Positions 1-8,255 of a stretch of 54,238 nucleotides of DNA are shown one piece after another. The notes below the pieces were generated by a model that saw only the letters and a list, made by a program, of their open reading frames with translations, was not told the DNA's origin and did no database searches. A program made the translations under genes and the position numbers. The stretch's first letter is position 1; every line of letters starts with the position of its first letter. The DNA comes from an uncultured Flavobacteriaceae bacterium. Lineage in GTDB: Bacteria > Bacteroidota > Bacteroidia > Flavobacteriales > Flavobacteriaceae. The DNA lies in contig CANMRV010000012.1 of assembly GCA_947500435.1 (NCBI GenBank), positions 1 through 54,238 on the forward strand. The letters are read 5' to 3'.

Positions 1-530
1 TTACTCACGTCAAAATCGAGCAGAAGATCAGAAGAAAGTCCGCCATTAACCATAAGTTCGGGTTTGATAAAAACCTTGATTCCCGATTGTGAACCACTAG
101 GGACATCTAAATTATAGGTTGTTCCATCAGTCAGAACCACATTGATTCCTCTTACATAAACCCTAATCAAATCATACGACCCAACAGGTACATCAGTATC
201 TACTAAAGTTTTGGTTACCCCGTTCGTAAGCTCCAAAAGGTTTACATCAACTTCATTTTCCATCAGCACAACGAAAGGTTTTCCTTTATCGGTTTCAATA
301 ACAGCATTTGTACTATCAACAGCCTGCATGTCAAGTTCAACATCCCCCTTGTAGCGTGCATCGACTTTGAAAATAGTTACATTGGCTTCTGCAACAAGAT
401 CATGTGGAAAAGGTGCGTCGGTTAATTGAACCGAAAGTCTACCAAAATTACTTGAGTCATTGTTGTCGGAACAACTAATGAAAAATGTACCAATCACAAT
501 GAACACAATTGAATAAATGCTAAGTTTCAT
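1..530 (-). CDS. DUF4382-type lipoprotein (3' end outside window)
   Basis: The reading frame is open from the ATG at 530 to the window edge, about 176 codons, with no stop, so the gene is truncated by the window. The N-terminus is a lipoprotein signal (MKLSIYSIVF.., lipobox FFISC), followed by a short acidic linker. The body reads LSVQLTDAPFP, then VTIFKVDARYKG, VNLLELTNGVTKTL and VPVGSYDLIRVYV, the typical pattern of DUF4382 domains, which are predicted surface or periplasmic beta-rich modules without known enzymatic function. The sequence AAACCT stands directly before the ATG. It is unclear whether the gene belongs to the chromosome or to the neighbouring integrative element. Confidence 0.75.
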   Translation of the reverse strand, partial: MKLSIYSIVFIVIGTFFISCSDNNDSSNFGRLSVQLTDAPFPHDLVAEANVTIFKVDARYKGDVELDMQAVDSTNAVIETDKGKPFVVLMENEVDVNLLELTNGVTKTLVDTDVPVGSYDLIRVYVRGINVVLTDGTTYNLDVPSGSQSGIKVFIKPELMVNGGLSSDLLLDFDVS

Positions 531-1024
531 AGGTTTAAGATTTAGGATTATTAAATAAGACCATACTTCAAAATTTAAAGACTTGGTGCTTATAAACAAT
601 AGCAAACGAACCTACCCTACTCAAAATTTTGGTTATTCGATGAACTACCTATATTCTTGATGATTTATGTTCAAACACATCTTATAGAAATCCATTTTGG
701 CTCCCATAAAAAGCATTATATTAGCTTTTTAAGAGGTTTAGTAAAGAAAAATACGAGGGTTTTTATTTAGAATTTTCTATTTAAAACCCACTCGTAAAAA
801 AGCCATTTTTAAGTGACAGCCTTTCAAAAGCATGATTATTTTAATAAGTGTCCCATTCATTATCTCTTTTAGTTTCTTCGTTAATCAACTTTTTATTGAT
901 TTGTTTTCATTTAGCAATTTTGAATTCTAGACAACAGAATGGATTAACATAGGTATGCGAGCGAAACGAAGTTTCGTGCTGCAAGTCCCAAATCCTTACC
1001 AAACTAATCTGCTTGCGAGGTATT
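531..1024. other. Intergenic region with a small inverted repeat
   Basis: About 490 bp without a convincing gene between the lipoprotein gene and the mobilization gene. The only structure seen is at 962-976, CGAAAC-GAA-GTTTCG, a 6-bp stem with a 3-nt spacer. A GCAAG/CTTGC pair follows at about 981-985 and 1012-1016. Its position just after a mobilization gene would suit a transfer-origin remnant, but nothing proves this. No copy of the tRNA-Pro 3' end was found here. Confidence 0.4.
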
Positions 1025-1576
1025 TTATAATTGGTTTTTAAGTTGTCTTTTGATTTTGGCCAATTCCATTGGGCTGATTTCCAATTTTAGATAGGGTTTT
1101 CCAAACCTTGGCTTGATTTTCTCAACCTTATTTAACATAGTCATCATTCGCTCTAAACTGGAAATGTGTTTTTCCTTTAGTCGATCATATTTAATCCTTG
1201 AGACCTTGTTTTCCTTTTTGTTCCATTCTTCCCTTGTTAGCTTTTCGAACTTCGTTTCTATCAATTTTGGTTCTTTTCTTTCTCGGACGATTTCATGTTT
1301 TCCGAACAGGGCTTCAAGCATAATATTAGTAGGCAGGGTCTGGGTCTTTTCAATGTTGCGGATTATCGCAATAGCCGCTTCTACCCTCTTCCTCGTTTTC
1401 GCTTCTTCTTTGTTGATTTGGTCAGCAAAACGTTTCGATGGTAAGATTCCATGCCACTCGAAAAAGTCCATAACCGCTTCAAGGGTTTCCGAATAGGAAC
1501 TTTTGAATTTCCTAGAAAACCCCTTGAACCTTTTAATAGTTCTATGATGTAGCCTTATGGTTCCGAATCCGTCCAT
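1025..1576 (-). CDS. BfmA/BtgA-family mobilization protein
   Basis: A 183-residue basic, helical protein. The N-terminus (TIRLHHRTIKRFKGFSRK, then SYSETLEAVMDFFEWHGI) resembles the ribbon-helix-helix-like head of BfmA/BtgA mobilization proteins of Bacteroidota integrative elements, which are thought to bind the transfer origin and help a relaxase. The rest is charged and probably coiled coil. GAGGTG stands close before the ATG. No relaxase gene follows, so the element looks reduced. The call rests on the head sequence and on the integrase and tRNA next door; another RHH-type DNA-binding role is possible. Confidence 0.7.
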   Translation of the reverse strand: MDGFGTIRLHHRTIKRFKGFSRKFKSSYSETLEAVMDFFEWHGILPSKRFADQINKEEAKTRKRVEAAIAIIRNIEKTQTLPTNIMLEALFGKHEIVRERKEPKLIETKFEKLTREEWNKKENKVSRIKYDRLKEKHISSLERMMTMLNKVEKIKPRFGKPYLKLEISPMELAKIKRQLKNQL

Positions 1577-1904
1577 TTTTCACCTCTTATCCATACGATT
1601 GTTACAATTTCTTTCCCTTCTCATTGGGGCTGTGGTATATATTGTTACAATTTTGACAATTTCAATCTTTTTAGAATGCATTTTAATGTATTGATTTTTA
1701 GTTATTTAAATCAATAATTGAATACACAACGTCGCTTTAGCGCGTTGTCCTCTTGCTATTCAAATCTTCTTCGTTTCACTCCTAAGTTTTGAATACCCTT
1801 GAAAGGGCTTTTCATAACCAAAAAGTAGGACGCGCCCTATTCTATTTTTGTTTAACGCTTACCTATCGGGACGCTACAAAAATCCAACAGGAACCGAGCG
1901 CGTT
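1577..1904. other. Gene-free region between mobilization and integrase genes
   Basis: About 330 bp without an ORF of note. It holds two palindromic stretches: the strong hairpin at 1726-1748 (listed separately) and TAGG-ACGCGC-CCTA near 1826-1839. Such structures between mob and int genes would fit recombinase or transfer-protein binding, but no sequence motif known to me proves it. Confidence 0.4.
1726..1748. repeat. Strong imperfect hairpin in mobile-element region
   Basis: ACAACG and CGTTGT form outer arms. CGCT and AGCG form inner arms around a TT loop, with one unpaired T. Almost the whole 23-nt stretch can pair. There is no T-tract, so it does not look like an intrinsic terminator. Possible roles are transfer-origin or integrase accessory site; this is inference. 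Confidence 0.5.
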
Positions 1905-3164
1905 TTAGTTATGGTAAGATTTGGGGGGTTCGCTTCTTTGTTTCTTTTTTGATTCGAATACATCCATTAGGTTTTGCATATCCTCCCCTACTTTCTTTTG
2001 TAGTACCCTTGCGTAGATCTGTGTCGTCGTAAGTTTGGTATGGCCCAATAGTTTTGATACGGTTTCAATAGGTACTCCATTAGACAGAGTTACCGTGGTG
2101 GCAAAAGTATGTCTGGCCACATGGAAGGTTATGTTTTTATGGATACCACATGCCTTGGCAATCTCCTTTAAAATTTTATTAGTCTTTTGATTACTATAAA
2201 CTGGAAGTAGTTTGCCTGTGGGTACGATTTCATTTTCATATTTATCCAAAATCTCCCTTGCTTTGGGAAGCAGTGGAATCTTAAGTAGCTCGTTCGTTTT
2301 GGTTCGCTTTGTATGTATCCACTTATTTCCATCGATTCCAACTAGAATTTGATTCGGGTTTAGTTCCTTAATATTGATATACGAAAGACCTGTATAGCAA
2401 CTGAATAAAAAGATATCCTTGACCCGCTTTAAACCTATTGGCATGAAAGAGGTTTCTTCCATTAGTTCTAGTTCTCTTTCGGTAAGATAGTCACGTTCGT
2501 TTTTAACAAACCTTAGTTTGTAATTCTTGAAAGGATCCTTCACCAACCATTCCATACGAATGGACATGTTAACTATTTTCATCAATCTGGACATATGTTT
2601 CATTACGCCATTATTCGTACATGTCCTTCTTTCCTTTTTCGGTACATAGGTTCTGATGAAGTTCTCGAAATTGACAATGAACCTATAGTTGAGTTGTACC
2701 AAATAGATATCATTCGTTTTGTGTTTTTCTTGGAGAAACTCCCTTAGATAGTTTTCTGTTGAGAAATAGTTTTTCAAAGTTCCAGCCTTAAGTTCATTGT
2801 TGATATTCTTACTGTGGTATTCAACGGCTTTCATCAAGGTCATTCGCTCTTCGTCCTCCCCGAAGTACCTTAGCCTAATTCCTTTAGCTGTAATTACCTT
2901 TCTTTCTGAGTGTAACTGCTTCTGGGCATTGAGAACTTCGGCATGAACGTCATCCAAATACGAATTGAGTAGAATGTGGTTATGGTCGATTTCTTTAGCC
3001 CGACATCTGAAAATATCCCAATTGCACACCGCTATGTCACGTTTTATGCTGAATTCAGCCCGCTGTTTGTTGACCGTAATTCGGACATAAATATCCAATT
3101 TTTCGAGGTTACTCCGTTTTCTTCTAGTAAAGAAAATCACTCCTAAAGTGCTGTCTGTACGCAT
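1905..3164 (-). CDS. Tyrosine recombinase / site-specific integrase
   Basis: 419 residues, the usual size of Bacteroidota element integrases. There is an N-terminal arm-binding region (about 1-100), a SAM-like core-binding domain (about 105-210), and a C-terminal catalytic domain. Visible catalytic residues are H348-x-x-R351, H375 (LLGHTKL) and nucleophile Y384 (TQIYARV). The first catalytic arginine position reads CYTGLSYINI, with Ser where the canonical Arg stands; this is a known trait of CTnDOT-type integrases. It should catalyse integration and excision of the element. It sits about 220 bp from the 3' end of tRNA-Pro, a common integration target. Confidence 0.92.
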   Translation of the reverse strand: MRTDSTLGVIFFTRRKRSNLEKLDIYVRITVNKQRAEFSIKRDIAVCNWDIFRCRAKEIDHNHILLNSYLDDVHAEVLNAQKQLHSERKVITAKGIRLRYFGEDEERMTLMKAVEYHSKNINNELKAGTLKNYFSTENYLREFLQEKHKTNDIYLVQLNYRFIVNFENFIRTYVPKKERRTCTNNGVMKHMSRLMKIVNMSIRMEWLVKDPFKNYKLRFVKNERDYLTERELELMEETSFMPIGLKRVKDIFLFSCYTGLSYINIKELNPNQILVGIDGNKWIHTKRTKTNELLKIPLLPKAREILDKYENEIVPTGKLLPVYSNQKTNKILKEIAKACGIHKNITFHVARHTFATTVTLSNGVPIETVSKLLGHTKLTTTQIYARVLQKKVGEDMQNLMDVFESKKKQRSEPPKSYHN

Positions 3165-3380
3165 GTTGCAAGTCTTTTTAATTAAACATCTTTTGTTTAA
3201 AGACTACATCTAAATGTCTTAAATGCTACATAAATTTAGCACAAAATGCGTACCGCTTTGCACACCGAATTGCACACCAAAAGGGTGGTTTCAGATGATA
3301 TCATATGAATGCAAGGAAAATGAAAAACCCTGATAATCATACGATTAGCAGGGTTTTGATATTGCCAAAATGGCGGTTCG

Positions 3381-3454
3381 TCGGGATGACAGGATTTGAA
3401 CCTGCGACCACTCGACCCCCAGCCGAGTGCGCTACCGGACTGCGCTACATCCCG
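3381..3454 (-). tRNA. tRNA-Pro (anticodon GGG)
   Basis: The cloverleaf can be folded by hand: acceptor CGGGATG pairs with CATCCCG, D-stem GCGC/GCGC, anticodon stem CTCGG/TCGAG, loop CTGGGGG giving anticodon GGG, T-arm GCAGG-TTCAAAT-CCTGT, discriminator A. CCA is not encoded. The 3' end faces the integrase gene, which suggests tRNA-Pro was the attachment site of the element to its left. No second copy of the tRNA 3' end was seen within 1-3380. Confidence 0.95.
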
Positions 3455-3520
3455 AAATTGGACTGCAAAAATATAAAAGTAGAATAGATTTACTTCTATC
3501 TTTTCAAAAAAATAGTTGGC

Positions 3521-4432
3521 TTAATTTAGGCTTTGAATCCATTCGAACATACGCTCTGTCCAGCCTCTTAAATGAGCGTCATTTCTTGCTAAGGAAAATC
3601 CGTGACCGCCTTTTGGATAAATGTGCATTGTTGCTAAAACTCCCTTATCCTTAAGCGCTTGATAGAAGAGTAAACTGTTTTCAACGGGAACCGCCTTATC
3701 ATCAGTGGCATGAAATAAAAACGTAGGCGGCGTATTTTCCGTAACCTGTTTTTCACTTGAGAAATAATCAACCATTTCAGGCCTGGGGTTCTCCCCTATT
3801 AGATTTTTCTTTGAGCTTCCATGAGTCATATTTCCAAAAGAAATCACCGGATAACCCAATGCCATAAAATCTGGGCGTGCGCTTTCCTTGTCTACTTCGT
3901 CGATTGGTTCATAAACCTTTTCGTCAAAATGGGTGCCTAAAGTTGACGCCAAGTGCCCTCCAGCGGAGAAACCTAGTATTCCAATTTTTTTGATGTCGAT
4001 ATGAAAGTCTTCTGCCCTGCTCCGTACTAAACGCAAAGCACGTTGCGCATCGATAAGTGGAACATTGTGTTTGTCTTTCTGCGATTTAGATGAAGGCAAG
4101 CGATATTTCACTATAATACCTGCAATACCTTTTCCATTCAGAAATTTTGCAATATCGGTACCTTCCCAATCATAAGCTAAAATGCCATAACCGCCACCTG
4201 GAAAAATCAAAACCGCCTCTTTGGTCGCATTCGATTTCGCCGGTAAATAGACTTCTATAGTTGGCTCTTGAACTTTACTGATACGAAGTATTCCATTTCG
4301 ATTGTGCTCTTCTTTTTCGTCACTCTCTATTCGATTTGGAATTTTATCTTTTGGCCACAATGGCATTATGGTATCTTGGGCCATTATATGGCTAGAAATA
4401 AGGAATACCAGCAAGAGTTGTACGTATCTCAT
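3521..4432 (-). CDS. Secreted alpha/beta hydrolase (acetyl-xylan-esterase-like)
   Basis: 303 residues from the ATG at 4432, chosen because it starts a clean signal peptide (MRYVQLLLVFLISSHIMAQ). Fold markers are the oxyanion motif FPGGGYG, nucleophile elbow GFSAGG (Ser about 156), the acid in HATDDKAVP, and the His in KGGHGF. This is the BD-FAE/acetyl-esterase type often found near polysaccharide-degrading genes, where it removes acetyl or other acyl groups in the periplasm. It follows the dipeptidase gene at 17 bp, so they are probably cotranscribed. The substrate cannot be read from sequence. A related hydrolase lies at 51941-52786. Confidence 0.85.
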   Translation of the reverse strand: MRYVQLLLVFLISSHIMAQDTIMPLWPKDKIPNRIESDEKEEHNRNGILRISKVQEPTIEVYLPAKSNATKEAVLIFPGGGYGILAYDWEGTDIAKFLNGKGIAGIIVKYRLPSSKSQKDKHNVPLIDAQRALRLVRSRAEDFHIDIKKIGILGFSAGGHLASTLGTHFDEKVYEPIDEVDKESARPDFMALGYPVISFGNMTHGSSKKNLIGENPRPEMVDYFSSEKQVTENTPPTFLFHATDDKAVPVENSLLFYQALKDKGVLATMHIYPKGGHGFSLARNDAHLRGWTERMFEWIQSLN

Positions 4433-4449
4433 AATGTCTAAGTATCTAT

Positions 4450-5196
4450 TTAGTCGCAATCCCATTTAAAATTGGCAATCGGATCTTTGTGCGCTCCCTG
4501 CAAATTGTAATGCCACCACTCCGTTCTTGTAGACCAAAAACTATGTTTTTCCATGGTTTCTTTTAGAAGCTTCCGATTATCTAAAATTTCTTGTGGTAAA
4601 TCAAAATTATCATGATAGGCACGCTTTCCGAAGAAATCAAAATCGGTGCCCATATCCAGTTCTTCTCCTTCCAAGGTAACCAGTGTGATATCAACAGCTC
4701 CGCCTTTATTATGAATGGAACCTTTTACGGGATTAGCTACATATTGGGGGTTCGGAACTATTTTCCACATTTTGTATTGTACTGAATTAGGACGGTAACA
4801 ATCATAGAACTTAATTTTAACCCCACTCTTTTCAAACTCTTTATTTGCTGCTAATAGTGCTCTGACGGTTTTCACACGGGTATAGCATTCGGCGCAATCA
4901 TATACCTGCGATTTTAAAAAATTGTTATCAGTCGCATAGCGCATATCATAAGCAAAACCATCACTAAAATCAGCCAATCGAACAAATGTCGAATCCGCTA
5001 AACCTTCCAAAGATTTAAAAGTTTTTTTAGGCATTGGTTTCTTCTCCGAAATGCCATCCAAAACCTCTGCAGCTTTTTCTGTAGAATCATTTCCCCCCTT
5101 TTCAGATGAAGGTTTTTCCCTGCACGAAAATAGCAGGATGCATACAAGTATTGCAATTGAAGGAGTTACACTCTTGGTCAAATTTTTATAAGACAT
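4450..5196 (-). CDS. D-alanyl-D-alanine dipeptidase-like lipoprotein (VanX/DdpX family)
   Basis: 248 residues from the ATG at 5196; an earlier in-frame ATG at 5247 would put a charged extension before the signal. Lipobox LLFSC. The zinc-peptidase motif SIHNKGGAVD gives His162 and Asp169, and EWWH gives catalytic Glu226 and third ligand His229; the Arg of YDCYRP (about 135) is also kept. These are the conserved residues of the M15D family, which hydrolyses D-Ala-D-Ala dipeptides. As a lipoprotein it would act in the periplasm, probably in murein-peptide turnover rather than vancomycin resistance, since no VanH or ligase is near. Confidence 0.9.
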   Translation of the reverse strand: MSYKNLTKSVTPSIAILVCILLFSCREKPSSEKGGNDSTEKAAEVLDGISEKKPMPKKTFKSLEGLADSTFVRLADFSDGFAYDMRYATDNNFLKSQVYDCAECYTRVKTVRALLAANKEFEKSGVKIKFYDCYRPNSVQYKMWKIVPNPQYVANPVKGSIHNKGGAVDITLVTLEGEELDMGTDFDFFGKRAYHDNFDLPQEILDNRKLLKETMEKHSFWSTRTEWWHYNLQGAHKDPIANFKWDCD

Positions 5197-5308
5197 TGAA
5201 ATGTTTCGGTTTTTATACGCCTGAAGATATGAATATTTTTTTCTCAATTAAATCAGTACCTATTTAAGTTTAGGAATATGTACCTTCAATCAAATATCTA
5301 ATCCATTT

Positions 5309-6433
5309 ATGAAGCTCAAAATACTTTTATTTGTTATTATCTTTTCTTCTATATGCGCATGCAAAAATGAAAAAACAAAGATGGTAAACTCGGTTGAATC
5401 GACGAAAGACATTTGGATGTTAGGTTTTGAGAAAACCGAAATCAATCCTATACTAGCTTCGGATTCTAACTACGTATTCACAGACCCTATTACGGATAAG
5501 AAGGTACAGTGGCAAAAGGCCGATGTTTTCAATCCTGGGGCAATAGTGCGAAATGATACTGTTTTTATGTTATTTCGTGCAGAGGATAATCCGAAGGCGA
5601 TTTTAGGCGAAAGAACCTCACGTATTGGATTGGCTCATAGTTTAGACGGAATTCATTTTACGAAATATCCTGAGCCTGTTTTTTATCCCTCAAAAGATGA
5701 ATTTCAACAATGGGACTATCCCGGGGGTGTTGAAGACCCAAGGGTAGTGGAAACTCCTGATGGCAAATACATTATGCTCTATACAAGTTGGAACAACGAT
5801 ATAGCAAGACTTTCAAGTGCTTCTTCGAAAGATCTTAAAACGTGGAAAAAAAATGGCCCGGTCTTCCAACATGCTCATGAGGGTAAGTTTTTAGATGTCT
5901 GGAGTAAATCTGGGTCGGTGGTTACCGAATTAATCGATGGGAGATTAAAGGCTAAAAAATTCAATGGAAAATACCTGATGTACTGGGGAGAACTGTTCGT
6001 AAACCTAGCGGAGTCAGAAAATGGGTTGGACTGGACACCTATTTTAGATGATACCGGAGAGTTGTTACATGTCATGAAACCCACTTTAAATGAATTTGAT
6101 AGCCACCTCACCGAACCAGGGCCTCCGGCCCTCTACACTGAAAATGGCATTCTTTTACTTTACAATGGCAAAAACCTCGGTGGTGAAGGAGCTACAGCCA
6201 AGTACCCACAAGGAACCTATTGCGGAGGACAAGCTTTGTTCGATAAGAACGAACCCACAAAGCTTCTTGCGCGCCTAGAAACTCCTTTTATTTGTCCAAG
6301 TCTGCCACATGAGGTAAGCGGTCAGTACAAAGCAGGTACCACGTTTATTGAAGGTCTGGTTTTCTTTAAAAACAAATGGTTCTTATATTACGGTACCGCA
6401 GATTCTATGGTTGGATTAGCAATTAAAGAATGA
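5309..6433 (+). CDS. GH130-family lipoprotein (beta-mannoside phosphorylase/hydrolase type)
   Basis: 374 residues with lipobox SICAC near residue 18. The five-bladed propeller signatures of GH130 are present: FNPGAI, LFRAED, RIGLAHSLDGIHF, GGVEDPRVV, FNGKYLMYWGE, TEPGPPALY and YCGGQALFD. GH130 enzymes phosphorolyse or hydrolyse beta-mannosides; export to the periplasm speaks for a hydrolase, since phosphorylases normally work in the cytoplasm. It is 34 bp upstream of a sulfatase gene on the same strand, suggesting a joint role on a sulfated mannose-containing glycan. Subfamily and linkage cannot be decided here. Confidence 0.88.
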   Translation: MKLKILLFVIIFSSICACKNEKTKMVNSVESTKDIWMLGFEKTEINPILASDSNYVFTDPITDKKVQWQKADVFNPGAIVRNDTVFMLFRAEDNPKAILGERTSRIGLAHSLDGIHFTKYPEPVFYPSKDEFQQWDYPGGVEDPRVVETPDGKYIMLYTSWNNDIARLSSASSKDLKTWKKNGPVFQHAHEGKFLDVWSKSGSVVTELIDGRLKAKKFNGKYLMYWGELFVNLAESENGLDWTPILDDTGELLHVMKPTLNEFDSHLTEPGPPALYTENGILLLYNGKNLGGEGATAKYPQGTYCGGQALFDKNEPTKLLARLETPFICPSLPHEVSGQYKAGTTFIEGLVFFKNKWFLYYGTADSMVGLAIKE

Positions 6434-6467
6434 TTTTAAGTTTTATATGTAATTGAATACTTCTCAA

Positions 6468-8255
6468 ATGAAAAAAATCGCATTACTTTTTTTGGGGATT
6501 GCTGTCGGCATGACATCCTGCAAAGAACAATCGAAATCTAAAGTTTCTCAGGCTAACGAAAACCTAAAGAAGCCGAACATTGTTTTAATTATGGCCGATG
6601 ACCAGGGATGGGGTGATTTAAGTATGAACGGTAATACTGATATCAAAACTCCCCATATAGATGCCTTGGCCAAAAATGGCGCTTCCTTTGAGAATTTTTA
6701 TGTGCAGCCCGTTTGTTCCCCAACCCGTGCAGAATTGTTGACTGGAAGACATTTTACAAGGCTAGGTGTTCACAGAACCTCAGCTGGAGGCGAACGAATG
6801 AATTTGAATGAAACTACGCTTGCCGAAGTTCTAAAACAAGCTGGATATCAAACTGCAGCATACGGTAAATGGCACAATGGAATGCAAGCTCCCTATCACC
6901 CAAATGCGAGGGGGTTTGATGATTACTACGGATTTACCTCAGGGCACTGGGGAAACTATTTCAGTCCGATGCTTGAGCACAATGGCAAAATTGTAAAAGG
7001 TGATGGATTTCTAGTAGATGATCTCATTAACCATGGAATGGAATTTATTACCAAGAACAAAGAAAATCCATTCTTTTTGTATCTCCCTTTGAACACGCCC
7101 CATAGCCCGATGCAGGTGCCTGATGAATTTTGGAATAGATTCAAAGACAAGGACCTAGATCTAAAATACCTTGGTGAAGAATCAACCACTATTGAGCATA
7201 CAAAAGCAGCTCTCGCAATGGTAGAAAATATCGACTACAATGTTGGGCGTATAATGGAAAAACTAATGGAGCTTCAACTTGAGGAAAATACCATTGTTAT
7301 TTACCTATCAGATAATGGCCCAAATGGATGGCGATGGAATGGCAATATGCGAGGAAGAAAGGGTTCTACGGATGAAGGAGGTGTGAGAACCCCATTTCTT
7401 TTACAATGGAAAGGAACAGTGGCCCCGAATAAAACCATATCTCAAATCGGAAGCGCAATAGATATCCTACCCACCTTGGCGAATCTTGCCAATGTAGAAA
7501 TAAATACTAAAAAACCCTTGGATGGCCTAAGCCTAGCACCTCTATTGTTGGAATCAAACCCAAAATGGAAAGAGCGCTTGGTCTTTAACCATTGGAGCGG
7601 AAAGACAAGCATTCGAACGCAAAAATTTCGTCTGGATAATGAAGATAGGTTATACGATATGGACAATGATAGGGAACAGAAAAATGACCTTTCCGAGCAG
7701 TTTCCAAAAATTGCTGATTCTCTTAGAAAGTCCAAGATCGACTGGCTAACTAAAATCGAACCCATGACTTCGGAAACGGATGATCGACCCATAACCTTGG
7801 GGCATCCTGACTTTCCATATACTCAGATTCCTGCTCGCGATGGCATTGCACACGGAAATATTGAACGAAGCAATCGTCATCCAAATAATACCTTTTTTAC
7901 CAATTGGAAAAGTGTAAATGACTCCATCACTTGGGATATAGATGTTCGGGAAGATGGAAAATTCGAAGTAGAAATTTACTATACCTTAGCTAAGGAAAAT
8001 GCAGGCGTTGCCGTTCAATTGACAAATGGAACAAGCATGCTAGTTACCAGAATTACTGAAACTCATGACCCACCACTTACTGGAATGGAAAATGACCGTG
8101 ACCCTCGCATAGAATCTTATGTCAAAGATTTTAAGCCCAAGCGTTTGGGTGAAATATTCTTAAAAAGAGGAAGAAGACAGCTCACATTAAAATCGCCACA
8201 TATGGACGGAAATGGCGGAATTGATATGCGCCTTTTGATGTTTCGAAGGTTATAA
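6468..8255 (+). CDS. S1 sulfatase, lipoprotein
   Basis: 595 residues from the ATG at 6468; this start gives a proper lipoprotein signal (lipobox GMTSC), while an upstream TTG adds only five residues. The formylglycine motif CSPTRAELLTGR has the modifiable Cys at about 83. The metal-binding motifs MADDQGWGD and LSDNGPNG are present. A beta-rich C-terminal domain (about 450-595) follows the catalytic core. It would remove sulfate esters from a polysaccharide in the periplasm after activation by a formylglycine-generating enzyme not encoded here. The stop codon directly abuts the stop of the convergent gene at 8256, with no base between. Confidence 0.93.
   Translation: MKKIALLFLGIAVGMTSCKEQSKSKVSQANENLKKPNIVLIMADDQGWGDLSMNGNTDIKTPHIDALAKNGASFENFYVQPVCSPTRAELLTGRHFTRLGVHRTSAGGERMNLNETTLAEVLKQAGYQTAAYGKWHNGMQAPYHPNARGFDDYYGFTSGHWGNYFSPMLEHNGKIVKGDGFLVDDLINHGMEFITKNKENPFFLYLPLNTPHSPMQVPDEFWNRFKDKDLDLKYLGEESTTIEHTKAALAMVENIDYNVGRIMEKLMELQLEENTIVIYLSDNGPNGWRWNGNMRGRKGSTDEGGVRTPFLLQWKGTVAPNKTISQIGSAIDILPTLANLANVEINTKKPLDGLSLAPLLLESNPKWKERLVFNHWSGKTSIRTQKFRLDNEDRLYDMDNDREQKNDLSEQFPKIADSLRKSKIDWLTKIEPMTSETDDRPITLGHPDFPYTQIPARDGIAHGNIERSNRHPNNTFFTNWKSVNDSITWDIDVREDGKFEVEIYYTLAKENAGVAVQLTNGTSMLVTRITETHDPPLTGMENDRDPRIESYVKDFKPKRLGEIFLKRGRRQLTLKSPHMDGNGGIDMRLLMFRRL

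Noticed and set aside
961..1020. Possible att repeat of the tRNA-Pro end (AGGATTTG-like match in reverse)
   Set aside because: Only about 8 bases agree and in the wrong orientation for a direct repeat; no extended identity to the tRNA 3' end.
1113..1496. 127-codon plus-strand ORF
   Set aside because: Antisense to the mobilization gene; Ser/Phe-rich shadow of a Lys/Glu-rich frame.
3305..3487. Small plus-strand ORF
   Set aside because: It runs antisense through the tRNA-Pro gene; its translation (FEPATTRPPAECATGLR) is the usual artefact of a tRNA.
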